A stretch of DNA of 64,000 nucleotides, taken from NCBI RefSeq assembly GCF_017876595.1, contig NZ_JAGIOG010000001.1, positions 3,100,001 to 3,164,000 of the forward strand, given 5' to 3'. A program made the translations under genes and the position numbers. Under the pieces are notes generated by a model. The model searched no databases. It was not told the origin of the DNA and worked only from the letters and a program-made list of their open reading frames with translations. Shown piece by piece: positions 1 to 8,008 of this stretch (within the stretch, counting starts at the first letter, position 1; each line of letters opens with the position of its first letter). Source of the DNA: Aeromicrobium fastidiosum (GTDB taxonomy: Bacteria > Actinomycetota > Actinomycetes > Propionibacteriales > Nocardioidaceae).

Positions 1-2
1 AG

Positions 3-275
3 GTGGTCGACGACTTCGGGCGAACCTTCTTCATCGACCTGTCGTACCCGGAGCGCCTCATCGGCAGCGAGTTCGACGGTCGGGAGTTCCACACCGATGC
101 CGGCCACCGGCAGCACGACGACGACCGGCGCGGGTACCTCACCGACGTGTACGGATGGCGATGGATCAATGGCACGCGAAGTCGGATCTTCGGAACAGAC
201 ACCTCGTTCGAGGACGAGCTGGGCACGGCGCTCGGCATGACGCCCTTGGCCCGCCGCTGGGGACATCGCGGCTGA
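3..275 (+). CDS. C-terminal part of a DUF559/Vsr-like nuclease-fold protein (partial)
   Basis: The open frame enters from the left edge and stops at 273-275, so only about 90 C-terminal residues are present; the GTG at position 3 is probably not the true start. The visible part has the pattern of the actinobacterial DUF559/Vsr-like endonuclease fold: an acidic E-F-D-G-R-E-F-H-T segment, then a basic stretch ending in Y-G-W-R-W-I-N-G-T, which resembles the last core strand of that fold. The function of such proteins is not well established. It ends 15 bp before the inverted repeat of an ISL3-type relic, so the insertion lies just past its stop codon. The family call is a pattern judgement. Confidence 0.5.
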   Translation: MVDDFGRTFFIDLSYPERLIGSEFDGREFHTDAGHRQHDDDRRGYLTDVYGWRWINGTRSRIFGTDTSFEDELGTALGMTPLARRWGHRG

Positions 276-289
276 GCGGGGCGCAAACA

Positions 290-475
290 GGCTCTTCCCA
301 GATGAGGGTGTAGGTCGGCCGGGCGCGTCGGTCCGCAGATAGACGTCGAGGTCTCCCGACGATGGAGGTTCCTACGCCATCCATCCGAAAGACCTCGACG
401 TGACCGACGCTACCCCGCCGGCCGGCCTCGGCCGCCCTGACCTGACCGCCTTCGCGTCTCATCCCAATCGACCCT
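290..475 (+). mobile_element. Truncated left end of an ISL3-family IS
   Basis: Positions 290-452 are a near-identical copy of the left end of the intact IS at 2916-3079: terminal inverted repeat, leader and the first codons of the transposase, with the GTG start changed. Identity stops inside the transposase, and a 13-bp match to the reverse complement of the intact element's right end (CTCATCCCAATCG, about 456-468) follows. The rest of the transposase is gone. The 8 bp outside the repeat (282-289, CGCAAACA) match the 8 bp after the right end of the intact copy (4286-4293, CGCAAACC) at 7 of 8 positions. No gene is seen from here to 683. Confidence 0.75.
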
Positions 476-683
476 GATCGGGTCTGCTGACCCCCTCGAC
501 GAGAACGCAGCGACATCACAGCCACCCAACCCCGACCGGCCGGGAAGCCGGGGCACGTCACATGCCCTGTGCTGCGGGCGTGTCGAGTGGGTCGTCCAGG
601 GGCGACGCAGGAGCGTCGACGCGACGTGCTGAGAGGTGGTTCCAACCGGGCGCTAGGACACCGGCTACAGGCATGGCGATAGG

Positions 684-1625
684 TCAGGAACGGCGTCGCT
701 CCCTGCGCAGGAGGGAGCGCAGGGTCTCGGCGTTCGCGTAGCCGACCCGTAGCGCGATCTCGGCGGAGGTGAGGTCCGTGGTTGCTGAGAGGTGCCGAGC
801 TCGTTCGATGCGAAGCCGTTGGACGAAGCCGAGCGGAGTGAGGTTGAGCGCCGCACGGACTCGTCGTTCGAGGGTGCGCCGGCTGGTGCCGAGCGACTGC
901 GCGACGAAGGCGACGTTGAACGGTTCGTCCAGGCGGGCGCGCACGAAGCGTTCGAACTCGACGACGATCGGGTCCTCGTGCCGGAGATGTTCGTAGGCGA
1001 CGAAGGCCGCCTGCGACGGACGCTCGTCGATGATGAGGAGCTTGGCGACATGTTGGGCCAGGTCGGGGCTGATCGATCGCACGAGTGAGAGCGCGAGGTC
1101 GATGTGGGCGAACGCGGCGCCGGCGGTGACGAGGTTCCCGTCCACGACGACCATGGTGTCGAGATCGAGGGCGACGGTCGGATAGCGCTTCAGGAACTCC
1201 GGCCCCAGGAACCAGCTGGTCGTCGCCCGCCGATGATGCATCCGTCCGGTCTCGGCGACGGCGAACACGCCGGTGCACGCCGCGGCGATCCGGGTGGTCG
1301 CGTCGTCGAGGCGCCCGAGCGAGGCGATGACCGAACGAGCATCTCGGCTCTGGAGGGCGTCGTTGGTAGCGGCGGCCGTGAGGGTTCCAAGCGCAGGGAC
1401 GACGACCACGTCGAACTCTCCGGACTCCGACAGCGGGTGGTCAACCGACAGGGTCATCGATGCCGTCGTGGTCACTCGCCGTTTCGGTCCGAGGATGGCG
1501 AGTTCGATCGGGTCGATCCGCGGGTCGATATCGCCGCGGGCTCCGTCGGCCACCCGCACGATGTCGATGACCGACGCGACAGCCGAACCGAAGCAGCCGT
1601 CGATCGCGATCAGTCCGATACGCAT
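684..1625 (-). CDS. GlxA-family (DJ-1/PfpI + AraC) transcriptional regulator
   Basis: The predicted protein has 313 residues. The N-terminal half is a DJ-1/PfpI-like domain, including the nucleophile-elbow-like segment A-A-A-C-T-G-V-F. The C-terminal ~100 residues are an AraC/XylS pair of helix-turn-helix motifs ending in R-V-G-Y-A-N-A-E-T-L-R-S-L-L-R-R. Proteins of this architecture are transcription factors, often activators, whose first domain is a non-enzymatic sensor. The ATG at 1625 is preferred over an upstream in-frame ATG at 1667 because the family begins M-R-I-G-L-I. It is divergent from the small monooxygenase at 1733, a plausible target, and lies between two IS copies, so it is probably mobile cargo. 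Confidence 0.8.
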   Translation of the reverse strand: MRIGLIAIDGCFGSAVASVIDIVRVADGARGDIDPRIDPIELAILGPKRRVTTTASMTLSVDHPLSESGEFDVVVVPALGTLTAAATNDALQSRDARSVIASLGRLDDATTRIAAACTGVFAVAETGRMHHRRATTSWFLGPEFLKRYPTVALDLDTMVVVDGNLVTAGAAFAHIDLALSLVRSISPDLAQHVAKLLIIDERPSQAAFVAYEHLRHEDPIVVEFERFVRARLDEPFNVAFVAQSLGTSRRTLERRVRAALNLTPLGFVQRLRIERARHLSATTDLTSAEIALRVGYANAETLRSLLRRERRRS

Positions 1626-1732
1626 GGCGCGAACAATAGCAATACTGTCGTATACGCCACTCCCCATCGGCCCTCGCTCGTCATACGCTGAACTCGCCCC
1701 ACGAAGAACCCCGACTTCAAGGAGAACCCCTC

Positions 1733-2044
1733 ATGTCCACACCCGCATCACTTCCGTATGCCTTCGTCGCCAAGATCGTCGCGGCCGATGGACAGCACGA
1801 CGCGCTCGCCGATCTGCTCGCCGGCGCTGTCGCACTCGCCAACGAAGAAGTGGGAACGATTGTCTGGTTCGCGGCTAGAACCCACGCCGACACCTTTTGG
1901 ATCTTCGATGCATTCCCCGACGAGGCCGCTCGCGACGCCCACGCCAACGGCGCCATCGTCGCAGCCCTGATGGCCAACCAGCACCTCCTCGGCGCAGCAC
2001 CCGAGATCCTGGCGGCCGACGTCCTCGCGTCCAAGCTCCCGTAG
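1733..2044 (+). CDS. Antibiotic biosynthesis monooxygenase (ABM)-domain protein
   Basis: This 103-residue protein fits the ferredoxin-like ABM fold: F-V-A-K-I-V-A opening strand, a helix with A-L-A-D-L-L-A-G, central G-T-I-V-W-F and F-W-I-F-D-A-F strands, then D-E-A-A-R-D-A-H. Members are small cofactor-independent oxygenases or quinone and aldehyde scavengers; the substrate cannot be read here. A ribosome-binding site (AAGGAG, about 1718-1724) precedes the ATG. It is divergently transcribed from the GlxA-type regulator, which suggests regulation by that protein. The pair is enclosed by ISL3 sequences. Confidence 0.7.
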   Translation: MSTPASLPYAFVAKIVAADGQHDALADLLAGAVALANEEVGTIVWFAARTHADTFWIFDAFPDEAARDAHANGAIVAALMANQHLLGAAPEILAADVLASKLP

Positions 2045-2819
2045 TCCGCCAACGCACGAGACGATCGCGCCCCGCCGAGCCGTCGGACCCGACCGCCTCG
2101 ACACCCGCACCACGTTGACGATCCCCGACGGGCCGATCACGAGGGGGCCAGGCAACACCAGGCGCAAGCCTGGAGCGGCACTGGTTCACCGGTGGTCATC
2201 GAGAGAGCCAGCGCGGTTCCGTGGCAGCGCAACTGTGTCAACTTGCCCTCCGTCCCGCTAGGCGCCGTGGGCGGGTCTTGGTTGCGATCCGTTGCCGTGA
2301 CGGGAGACGCGTTGCGCGTCGCAGCGATGACGGGTCGTTGGCGTTGCGTTCGTGCGCGTCGCCCGTGCGGCATGGAACATCTCGCTGCGCACACACCGGT
2401 CGCTGCGCCGACGCACCGTTGACACCTCGCACGTCCAGGTCGCGACACAACGCCACGCCGCGTTGCCGAGCGGAGCGAGGCCTATCAGCACACGGACAGG
2501 ATGCCGGCCGCGAGCGCTCAGCCGGCGAGGGGTCCGTCGCAGAGGAGAGCGACGTCGGTGTCGGGCAGAGCCGTGAGGCCAGCGCATCGCGCGACCACCA
2601 GAACCGAACCGCCCCTGCCCTGCGTTTCCGGAGGTCAGGGGCTGTTCGCCAGAGCCGCCTGCCGGAATCGAACCGACGACCTAATCACGTCGGCTTTGCG
2701 TCTATCGCTTGATGCGCCCACTGGGCGAACGAGCCGCTGACCTGCGCACACGCCGAGAGTGGGGGGCGCTGCCATCCGGCGGTGACCGACGACGACCGAC
2801 CAGTACCGACCGTTTCACC
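2045..2819. other. Non-coding stretch between ABM gene and IS
   Basis: About 770 bp hold no open frame with protein-like composition; the open frames seen are arginine-rich shadows. The only recognisable features are a tRNA 3'-end fragment near 2653-2688 and a terminator-like hairpin at 2820. The stretch looks like decayed island sequence. Confidence 0.5.
2653..2688 (-). pseudogene. 3' fragment of a tRNA (tRNA-Thr-like), possible old att site
   Basis: On the minus strand, AGGTC is followed by a 5-bp T-stem with loop TTCGATT, the acceptor strand AGGCGGC and discriminator T. This is a complete tRNA 3' end, and the acceptor sequence is typical of actinobacterial tRNA-Thr. The expected 5' half (GCCGCCT acceptor, D-arm, anticodon loop with T33) is missing: homology stops in the 3' strand of the anticodon stem. 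Such truncation is what integrases that use tRNA genes leave as a displaced att copy. The isoacceptor assignment is inference. Confidence 0.5.
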
Positions 2820-2862
2820 GGAGCTTGCGGCGGCGGCGAAGCCGAGCAAGCTCCATTCTTTT
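2820..2862 (+). terminator. Intrinsic terminator-like hairpin
   Basis: Perfect 9-bp arms GGAGCTTGC and GCAAGCTCC enclose a GC-rich loop and are followed by ATTCTTTT. It stands just upstream of the IS and may insulate it from rightward read-through. Confidence 0.6.
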
Positions 2863-2915
2863 AGCTCACCGCGCCCTCCTCCTAGCCGGTCCCGTCGTCG
2901 TCGAAGACGTTTCAG

Positions 2916-4285
2916 GGGTCTTCCCAGATGACGGTGTAGGTCGGCCGGGCGCGTCGGTCCGCAGATAGACGTCGAGGTCTCCCGACGACGGAGGTTCCTA
3001 CGCCATCCATCCGAAAGACCTCGACGTGTCCGACGCTACCCCGCCGGCCGGCCTCGGCCGCCCTGACCTGACCGCCTTCGCTCGACTCGACGGCCTCGGT
3101 CTGAGCGTGACCGGGCAACGACTTGAACCGGATCGTGCGGTCCTCGCGTGCCGCGTGGTGGAACCAGATCACTGGTGCCGACGGTGCGGCAGCGAAGGCG
3201 CTGCTCGTGACACCGTGATCCGGCGGTTGGCCCACGAGCCGCTGGGCTGGCGACCGACCGTGCTGGAAGTTGTAGTGCGCCGCTACCGCTGTGCCGACTG
3301 CGGACACGTGTGGCGCCAAGACACCAGCGCCGCGGCGGAGCCACGCGCGAAGCTCTCGCGCACCGGGCTGCGGTGGGCGCTGGAAGGGATCGTGGTCGCA
3401 CACCTCACCGTCGCCCGTGTCGCCGAGGGACTCGGGGTCGCGTGGGACACCGCCAACAACGCGGTCCTGGCCGAAGGCAAGCGGCTGCTGATCAACGACC
3501 CCACGCGGTTCGAGGGCGTGAAGGTCATTGGCGTCGATGAGCACGTCTGGCGCCACACCAGGCGTGGCGACAAGTACGTCACCGTGATCATCGACCTCAC
3601 CCCGGTCCGCGATGGCGCCGGCCCAGCAAGGCTGCTGGACATGGTCGAGGGCCGGTCGAAGGCGGCGTTCAAGACCTGGCTCGCCGACCGCGACGACGCC
3701 TTCCGTGACGCGGTCACGGTGATGGATCCCTTCCACGTCGTGCGCTTGGCCGGTGACGCCCTCGACAGGTGCCGGCGCCGGGTCCAACTCGCGATCCACG
3801 GGCACCGTGGGTTCAGGGACGACCCGCTCTACAAGTCGCGGCGCACGCTGCACACCGGCGCGGACCTGCTCACCGACAAGCAGAGCGACAGGCTACGCGC
3901 GCTGTTCGTTGATGACGCTCACGTCGAGGTCGAGGCGAACTGGGGTGTCTACCAGCGCATGATCGCCGCCTATCGCCACGAGGACCGGCAACGTGGCCGC
4001 GAGCTCGTGGAGAAGCTGAGCACCGACCTCAGCGCCGGCGTCCCCAAGGTGCTCACCGAGCTCACCACCCTGGGCCGGACCCTGAAGAAGCGAGCCGCTG
4101 ACGTGCTCGCCTACTTCGAACGACCCGGCACCAGCAACGGGCCGACCGAGGCGCTCAACGGACGGCTCGAACACCTGCGCGGCTCCGCACTCGGGTTTCG
4201 CAACCTGACCAACTACATCGCCCGAAGCCTGCTCGAGACCGGCGGCTTCAGACCCCAACTTCTACACCCCCGATTGGGATGAGCC
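2916..4285 (+). mobile_element. Intact ISL3-family insertion sequence
   Basis: The element spans about 1.37 kb, with imperfect 24-bp terminal inverted repeats at 2916-2939 and 4262-4285 and one transposase gene filling most of it. The left repeat begins GGGTCTTCCCAGATGACGG and the right repeat, reverse-complemented, begins GGCTCATCCCAATCGGGGG. No convincing target duplication flanks this single copy. However, the right flank (4286-4293) matches the left flank of the truncated copy at 290, so the two may have moved together. Confidence 0.85.
3026..4282 (+). CDS. ISL3-family transposase
   Basis: This 418-residue DDE transposase has the usual ISL3 layout. N-terminal zinc-ribbon cysteine pairs (C-R-R-C about residues 51-54, C-A-D-C about 89-92) precede a helix-turn-helix region and the catalytic domain. 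Catalytic acidic residues are visible in V-I-G-V-D-E-H-V-W-R, V-M-D-P-F-H-V-V-R and N-G-P-T-E-A-L-N-G-R. The GTG start at 3026 lies just inside the left repeat and the stop is within the right repeat. Length and motifs are complete, so it is likely active. Confidence 0.92.
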   Translation: MSDATPPAGLGRPDLTAFARLDGLGLSVTGQRLEPDRAVLACRVVEPDHWCRRCGSEGAARDTVIRRLAHEPLGWRPTVLEVVVRRYRCADCGHVWRQDTSAAAEPRAKLSRTGLRWALEGIVVAHLTVARVAEGLGVAWDTANNAVLAEGKRLLINDPTRFEGVKVIGVDEHVWRHTRRGDKYVTVIIDLTPVRDGAGPARLLDMVEGRSKAAFKTWLADRDDAFRDAVTVMDPFHVVRLAGDALDRCRRRVQLAIHGHRGFRDDPLYKSRRTLHTGADLLTDKQSDRLRALFVDDAHVEVEANWGVYQRMIAAYRHEDRQRGRELVEKLSTDLSAGVPKVLTELTTLGRTLKKRAADVLAYFERPGTSNGPTEALNGRLEHLRGSALGFRNLTNYIARSLLETGGFRPQLLHPRLG

Positions 4286-4370
4286 CGCAAACCACGTGTC
4301 AGCGGGGCGCAAACCACGCGTCAGCGGGGCGGAACCCACGCGTCAGCGGGGCGGAACCCACGCGTCAGCG
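4286..4370. repeat. 22-bp tandem repeat array, 3.9 units
   Basis: Four consecutive units start at 4286, 4308, 4330 and 4352. Units 1 and 2 read CGCAAACCACGYGTCAGCGG plus GG; units 3 and 4 carry CGGAACCC at the start. The last unit runs directly into the rel stop codon at 4371. A partial unit (GAGCGGGGCGCAAAC) also lies left of the IS relic at about 274-288, so the IS-bounded block appears to have landed inside an existing array. Confidence 0.85.
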
Positions 4371-6674
4371 TTATTGGGTGAGGCGGTAGACGTCGAAGAC
4401 GCCCTCGACGGTGCGGACGGCCGACAGCACGTGGCCCAGGTGCTTGGGATCGGCCATCTCGAAGGTGAACTTCGACTTGGCGACGCGGTCGCGTCCGGTC
4501 GACAGCGACGCCGACAGGATGTTGACGTGCTGGTCGGAGATGACCCGGGTGATGTCGCTGAGCAGCCGCGGACGATCGAGGCCCTCGACCTGCACCGCCA
4601 CCAGGAACGTGCTCTTGCCGGTCGGTGCCCACCGCACCTGCACGAGGCGCTCCGGCTGACTCCGCAGGGCGAGCAGGTTGACGCAGTCGGTGCGGTGCAC
4701 CGAGACCCCGGCACCGCGCGTGACGAAGCCCTCGATGTCATCGCCCGGCACCGGGGTGCAGCATCGCGCGAGCTTGATCATGACGTCGCCGTCGAGGCCC
4801 TCGACGATGACGCCGGCGTCGCGGTTCTCGGAGCGGGGACGCTGCCGGCCGATGCCCGGGAGCGTCGTGGCCTCGGCGAGGTCCTCCTGCGCGCCCTCAC
4901 GTCCGCCTGCGAGGTCGATGACGCGCTCGACGACGCTCTGGGGCCCGACGTTGCCCTCGCCGACGGCCGCGTACAGCATCGAGACGTCGGGCAGGTGCAG
5001 CTCCTGCGCGACGGTGGACAGCGTCTCGTGCTTGAAGAGCCGGTGCAGCGGCAGGCCCTCCTTACGCATCTGCTTGGCGATGAGGTCCTTGCCTCGCTCG
5101 ATGGCCTCCTCGCGCCGCTCCTTGGTGAACCACTGGCGGATCTTGTTGCGTGCCCGGGGGCTGGCGACGAACTCGAGCCAGTCGCGGCTCGGGCCGGCGT
5201 CGGCAGACTTGGAGGTGAACACCTCGACGACGTCGCCGCTCTCGAGCGTCGACTCCAGCGAGACCAGGCGCCCGTTGACGCGGGCCCCGATGCACGCGTG
5301 GCCCACCTCGGTGTGCACGGCGTAGGCGAAGTCGACGGGCGTCGCGTCGGCCGGCAGCTGGATGAGGTCGCCGCGAGGCGTGTAGGCGTAGACGCCCGCG
5401 TTGTTGATCTCGAAGCGCAGAGAGTCGAGGAAGTCGACCGAGTCCTCGGTCTCGGACTGCCAGTCGAGCACCTCGCGCAGCCACAGCATGTCGTTGCCGT
5501 CGGAGCTCTGGCCGTCCTTCGCGCCGGCGGACGCGTCCTCCTTGTACTTCCAGTGCGCCGCGACACCGTACTCGGCACGACGGTGCATCGCGTACGTGCG
5601 GATCTGCAGCTCGACGGGCTTGCCCTGCGGGCCTATGACTGTCGTGTGCAACGACTGGTACATGTTGAACTTCGGGACGGAGATGTAGTCCTTGAAGCGT
5701 CCGGGGATCGGGTTCCAGCGGGCGTGCAGGACGCCCAGGACGCCATAGCAGTCGGCCACCGAGTCGACGAGGATGCGCACGCCGACCAGGTCGAAGATCT
5801 CGGAGAACTCTCGGCCCCCGAGCAGCATCTTCTGGTAGATCGAGTAGTAGTGCTTGGGACGACTCGACACCGTGGCCTTGAGCTTGACGTGCCGCAAGTC
5901 GGACTCGACCTCGCTCGTGACGCGCTCGAGGAACTGCCCCCGCGACGGCGCGCGATCGGCCACGAGTCGCACGATCTCGTCGTAGACCTTGGGGTGCAGG
6001 GTCGCGAACGCGAGATCCTCGAGCTCCCACTTGATCGTGTTCATGCCCAAGCGGTGGGCCAGTGGCGCGAAGATCTCGATGGTCTCGCGCGCGATGCGCT
6101 CCTGCTTGTCCTGCCGCAGGTAGCGCAGGGTGCGCATGTTGTGGAGGCGGTCGGCGAGCTTGATCACGAGGACGCGGATGTCGCGGCTCATCGCCACGAC
6201 CATCTTGCGGATCGTCTCGGACTGGGCCGAGTCGCCGTACTTGACCTTGTCGAGCTTGGTCACGCCGTCGACGAGGTGCCTGACCTCGTCGCCGAAGTCG
6301 GCCGTCAGCTGATCGAGCGTGTAGGACGTGTCCTCGACGGTGTCGTGCAGCAGCGCCGCGCACAGCGTCGGCGTGGTCATCCCGAGCTCGGCCAGGATCG
6401 TGGCCACGGCGAGCGGGTGCGTGATGTACGGGTCGCCGCTCTTGCGCTTCTGACCGTCGTGCATCCGCTCGGCGATCTCGTAGGCCTTCTGGATCGCGGC
6501 GATCTCACCCTTGGGGTGGGTCGCGCGGTAGACCTTGATCAGCGGGTCGAGGACGTCGACGCTGCCAGCCCGGCTCCCGCCGATGCGGGCCAGGCGGTTG
6601 CGCACGCGCGCGGAAGCGGGCACCGAGTCGGTGTTCTTCGACTCGATCGACGGGGTCTCGATGCGATCAGCCAC
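4371..6674 (-). CDS. rel: Bifunctional (p)ppGpp synthetase/hydrolase
   Basis: This 767-residue cytoplasmic protein has the complete long Rel (RelA/SpoT homolog) architecture. The HD hydrolase domain carries H-D-T-V-E-D-T at 110-116. The synthetase domain has G-R-F-K-D-Y-I-S at 325-332 and E-L-Q-I-R-T nearby. A TGS domain, a conserved-cysteine region ([10 protein letters not shown]) and a C-terminal ACT domain follow. It makes and degrades the stringent-response alarmone in response to starved ribosomes. The intact HD motif argues for a bifunctional enzyme. It lies downstream of apt, as is common in Actinobacteria. Confidence 0.95.
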   Translation of the reverse strand: MADRIETPSIESKNTDSVPASARVRNRLARIGGSRAGSVDVLDPLIKVYRATHPKGEIAAIQKAYEIAERMHDGQKRKSGDPYITHPLAVATILAELGMTTPTLCAALLHDTVEDTSYTLDQLTADFGDEVRHLVDGVTKLDKVKYGDSAQSETIRKMVVAMSRDIRVLVIKLADRLHNMRTLRYLRQDKQERIARETIEIFAPLAHRLGMNTIKWELEDLAFATLHPKVYDEIVRLVADRAPSRGQFLERVTSEVESDLRHVKLKATVSSRPKHYYSIYQKMLLGGREFSEIFDLVGVRILVDSVADCYGVLGVLHARWNPIPGRFKDYISVPKFNMYQSLHTTVIGPQGKPVELQIRTYAMHRRAEYGVAAHWKYKEDASAGAKDGQSSDGNDMLWLREVLDWQSETEDSVDFLDSLRFEINNAGVYAYTPRGDLIQLPADATPVDFAYAVHTEVGHACIGARVNGRLVSLESTLESGDVVEVFTSKSADAGPSRDWLEFVASPRARNKIRQWFTKERREEAIERGKDLIAKQMRKEGLPLHRLFKHETLSTVAQELHLPDVSMLYAAVGEGNVGPQSVVERVIDLAGGREGAQEDLAEATTLPGIGRQRPRSENRDAGVIVEGLDGDVMIKLARCCTPVPGDDIEGFVTRGAGVSVHRTDCVNLLALRSQPERLVQVRWAPTGKSTFLVAVQVEGLDRPRLLSDITRVISDQHVNILSASLSTGRDRVAKSKFTFEMADPKHLGHVLSAVRTVEGVFDVYRLTQ

Positions 6675-6730
6675 GCGCTCTCCTCACTGTGTGTCCAGTC
6701 TAGTCGGCAGGGGGTCGCCCGCCGGCCGGG

Positions 6731-6823
6731 TCAGGCGAGCTGGCCGAGCAGGGTCGCCGCCGTGCCGAGCACGAGGATCGCCACGAGCACGAGAGCGACG
6801 ATGCGGACCTGTCGGGGATTCAT
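6731..6823 (-). CDS. 30-residue single-pass membrane peptide between apt and rel
   Basis: A short frame starts at ATG 6823 after a GGAG ribosome-binding site 5 nt upstream and stops at 6731. The peptide begins M-N-P-R-Q-V-R-I and then has about 20 hydrophobic residues (A-L-V-L-V-A-I-L-V-L-G), so it is predicted to be one membrane-spanning helix with a positive N-terminus. It lies 50 bp after apt and 56 bp before rel on the same strand, consistent with co-transcription. Function is unknown. Confidence 0.55.
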   Translation of the reverse strand: MNPRQVRIVALVLVAILVLGTAATLLGQLA

Positions 6824-6872
6824 GGGGTCTCCGTTCGTTCGGGGTGTTCGGGGTGGTGTGGCAGCTGGGCCG

Positions 6873-7403
6873 TCAGTACGTGCGCAGGGTGCCGCAACCA
6901 GTGTCGCCGAGGCGAGCGCGCCCGCCGAGGGCGAGCAGCTCGATCAGCACGAGGTTGCCGGCCACCGTCGCGCCGGCCTGCGACACCAGGTCGGCCGCCG
7001 CCAGCAGGGTGCCCCCGGTGGCCAGCACGTCGTCGACGACGAGCACCCGTGAACCGGCGGTCACGGCGTCGACGTGCATCTCCATCGTCGCCGAGCCGTA
7101 CTCGAGGTCGTAGGACGTCGACAGCGACTCCGACGGCAGCTTGCCGGCCTTGCGGACGGGCACGAAGCCCACGCCGAGGCGCAGCGCGATCGACGGCCCG
7201 AACAAGAAGCCGCGTGCCTCGATGCCGAGCACCGCGTCGACGGGTCCCGCCGCCTGCGCGAGCGTGACGAGGCCGTCGATCACGGCGTCGTAGGCAACCG
7301 GATCGCCCAGCAGCGGGGTGATGTCGCGGAACGTCACCCCCGGCTCGGGCCAGTCGGCGATGGGGCGCACCAGTCGGTCGATGATGGGGTCGAGCTCGGT
7401 CAC
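6873..7403 (-). CDS. apt: Adenine phosphoribosyltransferase
   Basis: This 176-residue enzyme converts adenine and PRPP to AMP in purine salvage. The PRPP-binding signature V-L-V-V-D-D-V-L-A-T-G-G-T is at residues 120-132, and G-I-E-A-R-G-F-L-F-G at 60-69 is typical of Apt. The GTG at 7403 is chosen because AAGGA lies 6-10 bases upstream and the protein then has the normal length; longer in-frame extensions are arginine-rich and not Apt-like. It sits between a lipoprotein gene and the rel unit, all on the minus strand. Confidence 0.93.
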   Translation of the reverse strand: MTELDPIIDRLVRPIADWPEPGVTFRDITPLLGDPVAYDAVIDGLVTLAQAAGPVDAVLGIEARGFLFGPSIALRLGVGFVPVRKAGKLPSESLSTSYDLEYGSATMEMHVDAVTAGSRVLVVDDVLATGGTLLAAADLVSQAGATVAGNLVLIELLALGGRARLGDTGCGTLRTY

Positions 7404-7453
7404 GAAGGTCCTTCGGGGTGAGGTGGTGGGCCGGATCGAGCTGTCGGCACGGG

Positions 7454-7918
7454 TCAGCTGGTACCGAGGTCGACCTTGCACGTGTCCTTCGCCTGCTGGG
7501 CGATGTCGGCACGCGCGTCGGTGAACTTCTTGCTGTTGAGCTTCTGCAGGTCGGCCGCGAACGACGTCACCTTGGTCAGGTCGACGCCCTCGGGCACCTG
7601 ACCGGCCTGGATCTTCGGCAGGTCGTCGAACGACAACCCGGCGTCCTTCAGGGCGTCCTCGACCGACGATGCTGCGTCGTCGAGGACCTTCCACTGGTCC
7701 TTGAGGTCGTCGGGTGCCGCGTCGGCCAGCCGGTGGAACGTGGCAAAGCCCTTCTCGAGCTCGCTCAGGTCACCGGCCGACAACGTGTCGAACGTGGTCT
7801 TGGCCGACTTCAGCTCGTCGCAGTAGCTGCCGCTCGCACCGTCTGCCCCGTCGCCGCCGCTGCACGCGGTGAGGGACGCCGCCAGGACGGCACCGGCCAG
7901 TGCCAGGGTGATCTTCAC
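7454..7918 (-). CDS. Putative lipoprotein
   Basis: The predicted 154-residue protein begins with a short positive N-terminus and a hydrophobic stretch ending in the lipobox L-T-A-C-S, so it should be lipidated at that cysteine and face the cell exterior. The mature part is acidic and helical, with two further cysteines (about 33 and 148) that could form a disulfide. The GTG at 7918 follows a strong GAGGAGGAG ribosome-binding site. A lipoprotein between secF and apt also occurs in mycobacteria, but homology to that gene is not evident. Function is unknown. Confidence 0.75.
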   Translation of the reverse strand: MKITLALAGAVLAASLTACSGGDGADGASGSYCDELKSAKTTFDTLSAGDLSELEKGFATFHRLADAAPDDLKDQWKVLDDAASSVEDALKDAGLSFDDLPKIQAGQVPEGVDLTKVTSFAADLQKLNSKKFTDARADIAQQAKDTCKVDLGTS

Positions 7919-8008
7919 GTGTGCTCCTCCTCGCGACAGGTGCAGGACCGTCCCGCGCCGCTGATCAGGTGTGGTCAGCATGATGGCACGAGACGGTGAC
8001 ACCGTCGG

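Noticed and set aside
2908..4293. 8-bp target duplication of the single intact IS
   Set aside because: The bases left of 2916 and right of 4285 do not match; the match is instead between the outer ends of the two IS copies.
4286..4370. CRISPR array
   Set aside because: The 22-bp units are contiguous with no spacers and no cas gene is nearby; it is a simple tandem repeat.
4296..7052. Open frame of 918 codons on the plus strand opposite rel
   Set aside because: It is fully antisense to rel and its composition (Asp/Val/Leu/Arg/His-rich) is the mirror of codon bias in a high-GC gene; it has no domain.
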